Source: Sphingomonas aurantiaca (GTDB lineage Bacteria > Pseudomonadota > Alphaproteobacteria > Sphingomonadales > Sphingomonadaceae). Taken from it: DNA of 64,000 bases. Made by a program: the position numbers and the translations under genes. The notes below the pieces were generated by a model. That model searched no databases and was not told where the DNA came from. It saw nothing but the letters and a program-made list of their open reading frames with translations. How positions within the stretch are numbered: position 1 is the stretch's first letter; every line of letters starts with the position of its first letter. Positions 49,390-58,214 of this stretch are shown in pieces. Location: positions 62,001-126,000 of the forward strand of contig NZ_QAOG01000004.1 in NCBI RefSeq assembly GCF_003050705.1, read 5' to 3'.

Positions 49390-50754
49390 ATGGCATCCGC
49401 AGCCGACCAGATGGCGCAAAGCATCAGCCTTTCGAAATTCGCGAAGGCGACCGACCTCAAGAAGCGGTTGTGGTTCACGATCGGTGCGCTGATCATTTTC
49501 CGCCTGCTCAGCTACGTGCCGCTGCCGGGTGTCGACCCGACCGCGCTCGGCCTGCTCTCGCAGCAGACGCAGGGCGGCGTGCTCGATTTCTTCAACACCT
49601 TCTCGGGTGGTTCGCTCAGCCGCATGTCGCTGATCGCGCTCGGCGTGATGCCCTACATCACCGCCTCGATCGTGGTGCAGCTCGCGACCTCGCTGTCGCC
49701 GACGCTCGCCGCCATCAAGAAGGACGGCGAATCGGGCCGCAAGCGCCTCAACCAGTACACCCGCTACGGCACCGTCGGCCTGACCGCGGTGCAGGGCTAT
49801 TTCATCGCCGTCGGCCTTGAGACGCTCGGCGCGGCACAGGGCATCCAGGCGGTCATCGAGCCCGGCATGATGTTCCGCGTCGCCGCGGTCATCTCGCTGA
49901 TCGGCGGTACGATGTTCCTGATGTGGCTCGGTGAGCAGATCACCAGCCGCGGGATCGGCAACGGCGTCTCGCTGATCATCATGGCCGGCATCGTCGCGCA
50001 TCTGCCCGTCACGCTCGTAAACCTGCTCGAAGGCGGCCGTTCGGGCTCGCTCGATCCGATCAAGCTGATCGGCATCATCGTCGCGGTGGTCGTGCTGATC
50101 CTCTTCATCTGCTTCATGGAGCGCGCGCAGCGCCGCATCCTGATCCAGTATCCCAAGCGCCAGACTCAGCGCGGCATGCAGGCCGACCGCAGCCATCTGC
50201 CGCTCAAGATCAACACCGCCGGCGTCATCCCGCCGATCTTCGCGTCGTCGCTGCTGCTGATGCCGCTGACGATCTCGCAGTTCGCGGGCCAGCGCGTGGC
50301 GGGCGAATCGAAGTGGGGCGATTTCATCATCACCCTCAACCAGTATCTGCAGCACGGCAGCCCCGTGTACATGCTGCTGTACGGCGCCGGCATCATCTTC
50401 TTCTCGTTCTTCTATACCGCGGTCGTCTTCAACCCCGAGGAAACCGCCGACAATCTGAAGCGCAATGGCGGGTTCATCCCCGGCATCCGCCCGGGCAAGA
50501 ACACCGAGAATTATTTCGATTACGTGCTGACTCGCATCACCGTCATCGGTGCGGCGTATCTGACGATCATCTGCCTGTTGCCCGAATATCTGGTGACCGC
50601 GTTGCAGATCCCGTTCTACCTCGGCGGCACCAGCCTGCTGATCGTCGTCAACGTGACGATGGACACGGTGACGCAGATCCAGTCGCATCTGCTGGCACAC
50701 CAGTATGGCGACCTGATCAAGAAGGCGAAGCTCAAGGGCAATCGACTTCGTTAA
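49390..50754 (+). CDS. secY: Preprotein translocase subunit SecY
   Basis: 454 residues with ten membrane segments. ITASIVVQLATSLSPTLAAI and FAGQRVAGESKWGD regions, plus PYITA and the C-terminal cytoplasmic loop (RKNTENYFDYVL-type) are present. It is the protein-conducting channel with SecE. Preceded by a terminator and repeat F rather than by rplO directly. Confidence 0.98.
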   Translation: MASAADQMAQSISLSKFAKATDLKKRLWFTIGALIIFRLLSYVPLPGVDPTALGLLSQQTQGGVLDFFNTFSGGSLSRMSLIALGVMPYITASIVVQLATSLSPTLAAIKKDGESGRKRLNQYTRYGTVGLTAVQGYFIAVGLETLGAAQGIQAVIEPGMMFRVAAVISLIGGTMFLMWLGEQITSRGIGNGVSLIIMAGIVAHLPVTLVNLLEGGRSGSLDPIKLIGIIVAVVVLILFICFMERAQRRILIQYPKRQTQRGMQADRSHLPLKINTAGVIPPIFASSLLLMPLTISQFAGQRVAGESKWGDFIITLNQYLQHGSPVYMLLYGAGIIFFSFFYTAVVFNPEETADNLKRNGGFIPGIRPGKNTENYFDYVLTRITVIGAAYLTIICLLPEYLVTALQIPFYLGGTSLLIVVNVTMDTVTQIQSHLLAHQYGDLIKKAKLKGNRLR

Positions 50755-50806
50755 GTTGCGGGGCTAACCCGGTTTAATTCCTGCACGAACGAGGGGAGTG
50801 CGTTTC

Positions 50807-51457
50807 GTGAATATCATCCTTCTTGGACCGCCTGGCGCGGGCAAGGGCACCCAGGCCGCCACGCTCGTCAGCGAGCGCGGCATGGTGCAACTTTCGACCG
50901 GCGACATGCTGCGTGCAGCGGTCGCCGCCGGAACGCCGGTCGGGCTTCAGGCGAAGTCGGTGATGGAATCGGGGGGTCTCGTTTCGGACGAGATCGTGTC
51001 GGGCATCATCGGTGAGCGGCTCGACCAGCCGGATACGGCCAACGGCGTCATCTTCGACGGCTATCCGCGGACTGCGGCGCAGGCCGAGGCGCTCGATGGC
51101 CTGCTCGCCGATCGTGGCCGGACGCTCGATTACGTGATCGAGCTGGGCGTCGACGAGGCGGCACTGATCGACCGCGTCGTCGGCCGCTACACCTGTGCCA
51201 AGTGCGGCGCCGGCTATCATGATCGGTACAAGAAGCCGGCCGTCGCGGGTGTCTGCGACGTGTGCGGGTCGACGGAGTTCAAGCGTCGTCCCGACGACAA
51301 TGCGGAGACCGTCCACAACCGCATGTCGGAATATCGTGCGAAGACTGCGCCGATCCTGCCGATCTATGACGCGCGGGGTTTGGTCCACCGCGTCGACGGC
51401 ATGGCCGACATCGCGCATGTCGGTGCGGCCATCGCGGCGGTTCTCGACCGCAAGTGA
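50807..51457 (+). CDS. adk: Adenylate kinase (GTG start)
   Basis: 216 residues. NIILLGPPGAGKGTQ (P-loop) starts the protein; the LID has four cysteines (TCAKCGAGY and GVCDVCG), so it binds zinc. It balances ATP, ADP and AMP. A GTG three codons upstream is less likely because GAGGGGAG would be too close. It is the last gene of the ribosomal supercluster here. Confidence 0.97.
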   Translation: MNIILLGPPGAGKGTQAATLVSERGMVQLSTGDMLRAAVAAGTPVGLQAKSVMESGGLVSDEIVSGIIGERLDQPDTANGVIFDGYPRTAAQAEALDGLLADRGRTLDYVIELGVDEAALIDRVVGRYTCAKCGAGYHDRYKKPAVAGVCDVCGSTEFKRRPDDNAETVHNRMSEYRAKTAPILPIYDARGLVHRVDGMADIAHVGAAIAAVLDRK

Positions 51458-51460
51458 GCG

Positions 51461-51486
51461 TGCTCCCCCGCGAAGGCGGGGGAGCA
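51461..51486 (+). terminator. Hairpin after adk (single family C arm, C3)
   Basis: Perfect stem TGCTCCCCCGC/GCGGGGGAGCA with loop GAAG, 4 bases after the adk stop. No T-run follows, so it may be an mRNA-end stabiliser or a weak terminator. Confidence 0.55.
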
Positions 51487-51566
51487 AGCCTTGGGGTGCG
51501 GCGGTCTGCCTACCCTTAACGCCCACCCCTCGGATTAAGTCTTCGGTCGGGTAGCCCTCCCCCCTC

Positions 51567-51673
51567 CGTCATCCCGGCGAACGCCGGGACCCACGGACAC
51601 GGCGGACCAGGCGAGAGCGTGTAACCATCACCTTCCCCGCAACCATGGGTCCCGGCTTTCGCCGGGATGACGG
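51567..51673. repeat. Repeat family B, inverted pair (copy B2)
   Basis: The ends CGTCATCCCGGCGAACGCCG and CGGCTTTCGCCGGGATGACG flank about 60 bases of unrelated sequence. Same layout as the copy near 1.75 kb. Confidence 0.75.
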
Positions 51674-51960
51674 AGGAGGGGTGTATGCCTGTCTTTCGAC
51701 TGCCCAGCGCGCGCTTGAGCGTCGCCAGTTACCTCGGCATCGCCAATCCCATTGCACGCATCACCAAACCCGCATCAACATGACGCAATTGTCACCCGTC
51801 GGTCATCGCCCTGACCCCCGCCAGATCCTAGAAAGACCCCGTGGCCAGCAACGGCCGCGCGACTTTCCAGAGATCGGTGCCCGTCACTCCCGGGGGTACC
51901 GTGGGGGCCGGTGGGAAGACTTCTTTCCGCCGGCCTTTCCGTTTATGAGGGCAGGAGATA

Positions 51961-52689
51961 GTGACCGATTTCGGTGGCAGGGAAGGTGATAGCGCGTTGA
52001 GCCGCAAGATTTTAATCGTCGAGGACGACGCCTCGACGTCCGCCTATCTTGCCAAGGGCCTTGCCGAAGCCGGCCACGCTATCGAAGCGTGCGCCGACGG
52101 CCGCGATGGCCTGTTCCTCGCCAGCGAGGGCATCTTCGATCTCATCATCGCCGATCGGATGTTGCCCGGCCTCGACGGCCTGTCGATGGTCAGCGCGATC
52201 CGCGCCGCGGGCATCGCCACCCCGGTCCTGATCCTCTCCGCGCTCGCCGCCGTCGACGACCGCGTCGACGGGCTGAAGGCGGGCGCCGATGATTATCTCT
52301 GCAAGCCTTTCTCGTTCGCCGAGCTCTCCGCGCGAATCGAGGCGCTCGTCCGCCGCTCCGATCGCGCCGCGACCGAGCCGCAAAAGACCAAGCTGTCGGT
52401 CGGCGATCTCGAAATCGACTTGCTCGCCCGCGCCGTCTCGCGCGCCGGTCGTTCGATCCCGCTCGGCGCGCGCGAATTCAACCTGCTCGAATTTCTCGCG
52501 CGTCATGCGGGGCAGGTCGTCACGCGGACGATGATGCTCGAGAAGATCTGGAATTATCATTTCGACCCGGGCTCGAACGTCGTCGACGTGCATATCGGCC
52601 GCCTCCGTCGCAAGCTCGAGGACGGGTTCCCGACGCCGATTCTCCACACCGTCCGCGGTGCCGGATATCGCCTCGCCGTTGAGAACTGA
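51961..52689 (+). CDS. OmpR-family response regulator
   Basis: 242 residues. Receiver domain with phospho-acceptor Asp65 (LIIADRMLPG) and Lys115 (DYLCKPFSF); winged-helix domain ends RRKLEDGFPTPILHTVRGAG. Start is GTG with AGGAG four bases upstream; a TTG twelve codons later, after AGGGAAGG, is possible. Partner of the next gene. Confidence 0.92.
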   Translation: MTDFGGREGDSALSRKILIVEDDASTSAYLAKGLAEAGHAIEACADGRDGLFLASEGIFDLIIADRMLPGLDGLSMVSAIRAAGIATPVLILSALAAVDDRVDGLKAGADDYLCKPFSFAELSARIEALVRRSDRAATEPQKTKLSVGDLEIDLLARAVSRAGRSIPLGAREFNLLEFLARHAGQVVTRTMMLEKIWNYHFDPGSNVVDVHIGRLRRKLEDGFPTPILHTVRGAGYRLAVEN

Positions 52690-52698
52690 TTTGGCGGC

Positions 52699-54045
52699 GT
52701 GATTCGGCTTTCGGTCACGGCGCGGATCGCGCTTCTCTCGATCTCGCTCGCGCTGGTATCCAACCTCGCGCTGGTTGGTTTCGTCTGGAAGACCACCAGC
52801 GCCGACGCGATCTACGCGATCCGGCGGGAGACGACCGAACAATCCGAAGCCTTGCGTGCGGTGTGGCGCAATGGCGGCCTCCCCGCGGTCCGGCAGGCGA
52901 TCGATAGCGCGGTCGTACCCGGTGACGTGTCGCTGGTGCTCGCGGTGATCGATCCGAAGGGGCGCGCGGTCGTCGGCATCTCGCCCGCGCGACTCGCCGT
53001 GCCGCTGCGCGTCACGCAGTTCCGGATCGCGCGGCTTGGTTCGGACGAACTCTGGTCCGCGCGCGAGACGGGCTATGCGCTGCACCCGCTCGGCGATTAC
53101 TGGCTCCTCACTGGCCGCAACCTCGACCTGATCGCGGCGGAAGAGCGCGCGATCGAACGCGCGCTGGCGGTCGCGGTGTTCCTGTCGCTGGCGCTCGGCG
53201 TGTTCGGCGGGCTCGTGCTGACCCGCTATGTCGGGCGCCGTCTCGACGGCATCGCCAAGGCAATCGAGGCCGCGGGCGAGGGTGACCTTTCCCGCCGCGT
53301 CGATATGGTAGCCGGAGGGGGGGATGCCTTTGACCGCCTTGCTGCGCGGCTCAACGTCATGCTCGGCAAGCTCGAAGGCGTGATGGCCGAGCTCCGGATC
53401 GTCACCGACAGCCTGGCGCACGACCTGCGTTCGCCATTGGCCCGCCTGCGCACCAAGACCGAGCAGGCGGTGCTGATCTCCGACCCGGACGCGCGCGAGG
53501 CCGCGCTTGGCGGGCTGCTCGTCGAGACCGATCTCGTCATGCGGATGCTCACGATGGTCATCGAGATCAGCCGCTCGGGCTCGGTCTCGCGCGATCGCTT
53601 CATCGAGGTTTCGCCGGCCAATCTTCTTGAGGAGATCGGCGAACTCTACGCCCCCGTCGCCGAGGATGCCGGGCTCGTGTTCACGATCGCAATCGACGAC
53701 CGCCCGCCGCCGATGAAGCTGCATCGTGAACTTATCAGCCAGGCGATCACCAACCTGATCGACAATGCGCTCCGGCATGGCGCCGGCGGTGGCGAAGTCA
53801 CGCTGCGGATCGTCCACCGCACCGACGGCGTCGCGATCCAGGTCGAGGACCGCGGCCCCGGCATCGCTGCCGCCGACCGCGCGCAGGCGCTGAAACGATT
53901 CGGCCGCCTCGACAGCGCGCGCTCCACGCCCGGTGCCGGCCTCGGCATGGCGCTGATCGAGGCGGTGGCGCGGCTGCACGATGGCCATTTCGAGCTCGCC
54001 GACAACGCGCCTGGCCTGGTCGCGCGGATCGTCCTCCCAGCCTGA
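52699..54045 (+). CDS. Sensor histidine kinase (GTG start)
   Basis: 448 residues. One N-terminal membrane helix, a periplasmic domain of about 110 residues, a second helix (AVAVFLSLALGVFGGLVLTRY), HAMP, then HisKA with His241 (LAHDLRSPLARLR) and a HATPase domain (NLIDNALRHG, EDRGPGI). It is nine bases after its regulator. The signal is unknown. Confidence 0.92.
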   Translation: MIRLSVTARIALLSISLALVSNLALVGFVWKTTSADAIYAIRRETTEQSEALRAVWRNGGLPAVRQAIDSAVVPGDVSLVLAVIDPKGRAVVGISPARLAVPLRVTQFRIARLGSDELWSARETGYALHPLGDYWLLTGRNLDLIAAEERAIERALAVAVFLSLALGVFGGLVLTRYVGRRLDGIAKAIEAAGEGDLSRRVDMVAGGGDAFDRLAARLNVMLGKLEGVMAELRIVTDSLAHDLRSPLARLRTKTEQAVLISDPDAREAALGGLLVETDLVMRMLTMVIEISRSGSVSRDRFIEVSPANLLEEIGELYAPVAEDAGLVFTIAIDDRPPPMKLHRELISQAITNLIDNALRHGAGGGEVTLRIVHRTDGVAIQVEDRGPGIAAADRAQALKRFGRLDSARSTPGAGLGMALIEAVARLHDGHFELADNAPGLVARIVLPA

Positions 54046-54119
54046 TCCTTCCCTTGGCGGGGGAGGATCTCGCGCGGCAATCGGTTGACCGCAATCGTCG
54101 GTGCGGCGATGCCGTGCAC

Positions 54120-55379
54120 ATGACGACCTTAGCCTCCAACCGCCGCATCCTCGCCGCCAGCCTGGTCGGTACTGCGGTCGAGTTCTACGATTTCTACATC
54201 TACGCGACCGCCGCCGCGCTTGTGTTCGGCCCGCTGTTCTTCGCCGGGCAATCGGACTCGGCGCAGTTGCTGCTCAGCTATGCGACCTTCGGGCTCGCCT
54301 TCGTCGCGCGCCCGGTCGGCGCGATCGTGTTCGGACATTTCGGCGACCGGGTGGGGCGCAAGTCCACGCTCGTCGCGTCCTTGTTGCTGATGGGAGGATC
54401 GACCGTCGGGATCGCGTTCCTACCCACTTATGCGCAGGTCGGCTGGATCGCGCCGGCGTTGCTCTGCCTGATGCGGCTGGGGCAGGGGCTCGGGCTCGGT
54501 GGTGAATGGGGCGGGGCCGCGTTGCTCGCGGTCGAGAACGCGCCGCCGCACCGCAAGAACACTTGGGGGATGTTTCCACCGCTCGGTGCACCGGTCGGGT
54601 TTCTTGCCGCCAACGGGCTGTTCCTGGTCATCGGCCTCGTGCTCGACGAAGCACAGTTCGTCGCATGGGGCTGGCGGATTCCGTTCCTGTTGAGCGCGAT
54701 CCTCGTCGGGCTGGGGCTCTGGGTGCGGCTGAAGCTGACCGAAACGCCCGCCTTCCTCGAGGCCGAGGCGAGCGAAGCGTTGCCCAAGGTGCCGATCGCG
54801 ACGTTGCTCACAAAGCATCTGCGCGCGACGCTGGCGGGGACGTTCGGCGTCATCGCGTGCTTCGCGCTGTTCTACCTCGCGACCGCGTTCGCGCTTGGCT
54901 ACGGGACAAAGACGCTCGGTTATTCGCGCGAGGCGTTCCTCGCGGTCGAACTGGTCGCGATCTGGTTCCTGGCGGGCGGCGTGATCGTGGCGAGCGTGCT
55001 CGCGGACCGCCACTCCGCCGCGCGGATGCTGGCGATCGGGTTTGCCGGGTGCATCGGCGTCGGTGCGCTGATGGGGCCGATGCTGGGCTCGGGATCGCTG
55101 TTCACGGTGTGGCTCTGGCTGTCCGGCGCATTGTTCGTGATGGGGTTCGCCTATGGGCCGCTTGGCGGATGGCTGCCGAGCCTTTTTCCCGCGGGCGTGC
55201 GCTACACCGGCGTGTCGATGACGTTCAACCTGGGCGGCGTACTGGGCGGTGCGCTCGCGCCGATCGTGGCGGAGGCGCTGGCGCCGCATGGCCTGTGGCT
55301 GGTCGGCGGGTATCTGATGGCGGCGGGCATGCTGAGCCTTGGCGGGCTGCTGATCCTCGGCCGCACCGCCCAACAATAG
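54120..55379 (+). CDS. MHS-family MFS transporter
   Basis: 419 residues with 12 membrane segments. GTAVEFYDFYIYATAAALVF, RPVGAIVFGHFGDRVGRKST and LCLMRLGQGLGLGGEWGGAA define the metabolite:H+ symporter family, which includes proline/betaine, shikimate and alpha-ketoglutarate carriers. Start from conservation. The substrate is unclear. A perfect palindrome follows its stop. Confidence 0.92.
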   Translation: MTTLASNRRILAASLVGTAVEFYDFYIYATAAALVFGPLFFAGQSDSAQLLLSYATFGLAFVARPVGAIVFGHFGDRVGRKSTLVASLLLMGGSTVGIAFLPTYAQVGWIAPALLCLMRLGQGLGLGGEWGGAALLAVENAPPHRKNTWGMFPPLGAPVGFLAANGLFLVIGLVLDEAQFVAWGWRIPFLLSAILVGLGLWVRLKLTETPAFLEAEASEALPKVPIATLLTKHLRATLAGTFGVIACFALFYLATAFALGYGTKTLGYSREAFLAVELVAIWFLAGGVIVASVLADRHSAARMLAIGFAGCIGVGALMGPMLGSGSLFTVWLWLSGALFVMGFAYGPLGGWLPSLFPAGVRYTGVSMTFNLGGVLGGALAPIVAEALAPHGLWLVGGYLMAAGMLSLGGLLILGRTAQQ

Positions 55380-55383
55380 TATG

Positions 55384-55434
55384 TTCTCCCGCGAAGGCGG
55401 GAGCCCAGTCTGGGCTCCCGCCTTCGCGGGAGAA
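55384..55434. terminator. Perfect 24-bp palindrome between convergent genes (family C, C2)
   Basis: TTCTCCCGCGAAGGCGGGAG CCCA and its exact complement, with spacer GTC. It starts five bases after the transporter stop and ends seven bases before the rsmD stop. It likely blocks or ends transcription in both directions, though without a T-run. Confidence 0.65.
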
Positions 55435-55441
55435 CAAGTTT

Positions 55442-55984
55442 CTACGCTGACACGGGCCGTAACAGAGTCAGTCGCGCCTTGCCGTGGACGCGAGTCGCGT
55501 CGACCTCAAAGCCCGCGAGTTCGACGACTTCGGCCTTTGCCGTCTCCAGGCTGATCCACGTCGCGGGCCCGACCCAACCCAACCGCGACAGCTTGTCGAG
55601 CGCAACCAGCCCGGCGCCGGTATTGTACGGCGGATCCATCAGGATCACGTCGAGCGGTGCAGGCGCGGGCCCGAGCGCCATCACCGAGGTTGCTCGGACG
55701 TCGCCGCGGATCTCGAGCTTGGCGAGGTTGGCTTTCAGAGCGTCGACCGCCAGCTTGTCCGATTCGACGAACATGCACGTCGCCGCGCCGCGCGACAGCG
55801 CCTCGATGCCGAGCGCGCCCGAGCCCGCGAACAGATCGGCGACCGCGAGGCCTTCGAAACTGCCGACCCGGCTGGTCAGCATCGAGAACAACGTCTCGCG
55901 CATCCGGTCTGCGGTCGGACGGGTGGAATCACCCTTGGGCGCGACGATCGGGCGTCCACGCCATTGGCCTGCGATGATCCGCAT
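55442..55984 (-). CDS. rsmD: 16S rRNA (guanine966-N2)-methyltransferase
   Basis: 180 residues. MRIIAGQWRGRPIVAPKG, TRPTADRMRETLFSML and the catalytic LMDPPY are diagnostic. SAM motif ADLFAGSGALGIEALSRGA. It overlaps the pseudouridine synthase by one base (TGATG). Confidence 0.95.
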   Translation of the reverse strand: MRIIAGQWRGRPIVAPKGDSTRPTADRMRETLFSMLTSRVGSFEGLAVADLFAGSGALGIEALSRGAATCMFVESDKLAVDALKANLAKLEIRGDVRATSVMALGPAPAPLDVILMDPPYNTGAGLVALDKLSRLGWVGPATWISLETAKAEVVELAGFEVDATRVHGKARLTLLRPVSA

Positions 55985-57576
55985 CAGCGTTTCCCTCCAC
56001 GCGGTGCACGGGGCGGATGACCGCGCCCTCCCGACGGACCCTTGCCGGGTGCGGCAGGCCGCGTGCCGCGCTCAGGCCGGGGCGGCGCATCGCGCATCGG
56101 CCGCGGCTCTGCGCCGGGACGACCGGCAGCACTGCGCGCGGCGCGCTTGTCGAGCGAACTGCGCCCGCGCGAATCATCGGCCTGCGGGCGGAAGCCGCGC
56201 GGCTGTTCCTGACGCTGCGGCGTATCGGCGCGGCGCGGCGTGGTCACCCCGCCACCGCCTACCCGCGACGGCGCGGCGCGGTCGCGCGGCGGCTTGGCAG
56301 CGCGGAAATGCTTGATCTTCGGGCTGGTGCTGAGTTCCTCGCCGCGATCCGCGCGCTCCTGGCGCGCATAGGGCTTGGACGTCTCGCCACTTGTCGGCCG
56401 GGCGTGATGCGTCCCCGTCGGCAGGGCGGCGTTCCGCGTATCCGGCCGCGCCCAGGGATCGTTGACGTCGCCGCGCTGCATCGCCGCAGTCGGGCGGATC
56501 CGCTCGGGCCGTGCAGGCCGCGACGGACGCTCAGTCGGCGCGTTGGTGCTGGCGAAACCCGAACTCGCAGGCGCGCTGTACGGCGTGCGGAGAGGCGTAC
56601 GCGCGCCGCCGGGCGCGGGCCGCGCGCCGAAGGCCGGTCGCCCCGTCGACGCGGAATGCCCCGTCGATGCAGGACGGGCGGCGTTGGCGCCGCGCTGGCT
56701 CGACCGCGCACCGATCCCGGCCCCCGCGCCGGCACTCGCGCTGATCCCGATATTGGCGCGCGCACCCGGACCCTCGGGCCGCCCCTTCGCCAGCTCCTTC
56801 TGGAACGCGACGACGTCATGCTGGAGCACTTCGCCGATCTGTCCCGGCGGCAGGTCGCCAAGCACGAACGGGCCATAGCGAGTCCGGATCAGGCGCGAGA
56901 CCTGCAACCCCAGATGCTCGAGCACGCGGCGGACTTCGCGGTTCTTGCCCTCGGTCAGGATCATCTCGATCCACACATTGGCACCGGTCCGACGCTCGAT
57001 ATTGGCGTTGATCGAACCGTAGCGCACGCCCTCGATCTCGATCCCCTCGATCAGTTCCTCGAGTTGCGGCTGCGTGATGTTGCCGTAAGCGCGTGCGCGA
57101 TAGGCGCGCTCGACGCCGGTCGCGGGAAGTTCGAGCTGCCGCTTGAGGCCACCATCGGTGGTCATCAGCAACAGCCCTTCGGTGTTGAGATCGAGGCGAC
57201 CGACGGGCACAAGCCGCGGTAGGTCCTGCGGCAGGCGATCATAGATCGTCGTGCGTCCGGCGGGATCGCGCTCGGTCACCAGCAGCCCGGTCGGCTTGTG
57301 GTAGAGGAACAGCCGCGCCGCGCTGGGCGCCTCGACGGGATCGCCGTCCACCGTCACGCCGGCGAGGTTGCGCAGGATCGTCGCGGGCGTATCGAGCGTC
57401 GAGCCGTTCAGCGCGACGCGGCCCTCGGCGATCATCCGCTCGATATCGCGGCGCGAGGCGATTCCTGCGCGGGCGAGCAGCTTGGCGATACGGTCGCCTT
57501 TTACCGGAGTGGCGGGGGTTGCAGGCGCGTCGTTCGACGGGCTGGCAGTCGGGTTATCGTCTTTTGAAGTCGTCAT
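55984..57576 (-). CDS. S4-domain pseudouridine synthase (RluB type) with long disordered tail
   Basis: 530 residues. After about 30 residues comes an S4 domain (RIAKLLARAGIASRRDIERM), then the catalytic GRLDLNTEGLLLMTTDG with its aspartate and the C-terminal NREVRRVLEHLGLQVSRLIR. Residues beyond about 265 are a basic, Arg/Pro/Ala/Gly-rich tail with PTGTHHARPTSGETSK-like sequence, absent from short family members. It modifies 23S (or 16S) rRNA. Co-translated with rsmD. Start set at MTTSKDDNP; the longer frame is discounted. Confidence 0.92.
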   Translation of the reverse strand: MTTSKDDNPTASPSNDAPATPATPVKGDRIAKLLARAGIASRRDIERMIAEGRVALNGSTLDTPATILRNLAGVTVDGDPVEAPSAARLFLYHKPTGLLVTERDPAGRTTIYDRLPQDLPRLVPVGRLDLNTEGLLLMTTDGGLKRQLELPATGVERAYRARAYGNITQPQLEELIEGIEIEGVRYGSINANIERRTGANVWIEMILTEGKNREVRRVLEHLGLQVSRLIRTRYGPFVLGDLPPGQIGEVLQHDVVAFQKELAKGRPEGPGARANIGISASAGAGAGIGARSSQRGANAARPASTGHSASTGRPAFGARPAPGGARTPLRTPYSAPASSGFASTNAPTERPSRPARPERIRPTAAMQRGDVNDPWARPDTRNAALPTGTHHARPTSGETSKPYARQERADRGEELSTSPKIKHFRAAKPPRDRAAPSRVGGGGVTTPRRADTPQRQEQPRGFRPQADDSRGRSSLDKRAARSAAGRPGAEPRPMRDAPPRPERGTRPAAPGKGPSGGRGHPPRAPRGGKR

Positions 57577-57697
57577 GGCGGGACTGATACTATGGATCGG
57601 CCGCCAGCGCGAAAATATTTGCGACCGTTCGTGCAGCGGCGCGTTAGGACCCGAGAGCGTAACGACCATTTCGCGTGCGACCGGGGGCCTTTCGGTA

Positions 57698-58129
57698 ATG
57701 TTGTTCGGTAAGAAGAAGCGGCAGATCGTCCGGCTCCTCGTGGTAGAGGACGAACCCTTGGTGGCGTTCGACACCGAATATTTCCTGGCAGAGGCAAAAT
57801 TCACGATCGTCGCGACGATCGACCGGGTGGCCGACGCGCTGCCGATCCTTGCCAGCGACACGGTGATCGATCTCGTGCTGGTCGATGTAAACTTGGCAGA
57901 CGGTTCGGGGATCGACGTGGCCCGCGCGGCGCAGGCGCGCGGCGTACCGGTGATGTTCGTGACGGGCAGTTGCCCGGTTGAGGCGACCACGCTCGCCGCC
58001 GGGTGCCTGTCCAAGCCCTATGCCCCGCGCGACCTGATCGCCGCGATCGAGGCGATCGAGGCCACGCGCGGCGGCATTGCGCCGAAGCGCGTGCCCTTCG
58101 GGTTCAAGCTGTTCGACGCGAAAGTCTGA
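57698..58129 (+). CDS. Single-domain response regulator (CheY-like)
   Basis: 143 residues with a basic start (MLFGKKKRQIVRLLVVEDEP), Asp63 (LVLVDVNLADG) and Lys106 (CLSKPYAP). There is no output domain. It is divergent from the pseudouridine synthase and upstream of the AmpG-like gene by 85 bases. Its kinase is unknown. The start is set by MLFGK; a longer frame is not supported. Confidence 0.82.
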   Translation: MLFGKKKRQIVRLLVVEDEPLVAFDTEYFLAEAKFTIVATIDRVADALPILASDTVIDLVLVDVNLADGSGIDVARAAQARGVPVMFVTGSCPVEATTLAAGCLSKPYAPRDLIAAIEAIEATRGGIAPKRVPFGFKLFDAKV

Positions 58130-58214
58130 GGTTTCCGACGGTCCATCGCCTGACGGGTAGCGCGTTTGCGATTTCCCGTTAGGGTTCGCGCGAGCGAGTG
58201 GGAGCGTAGGTGTA

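Larger units (their letters stand above)
51458..51960. other. Intergenic region between adk and the two-component pair
   Basis: About 500 bases holding a family C hairpin and a family B pair. The last 280 bases must contain the response regulator promoter; GGCAGGAGATA is its ribosome site. No further gene is supported. Confidence 0.5.

Noticed and set aside
51645..51989. 114-codon plus-strand frame
   Set aside because: It begins in a family B repeat (GPGFRRDD is translation of the hairpin) and overlaps the regulator start.
52012..53988. 658-codon minus-strand frame across the two-component pair
   Set aside because: It spans two genes with good motifs on the other strand; only a GC artefact.
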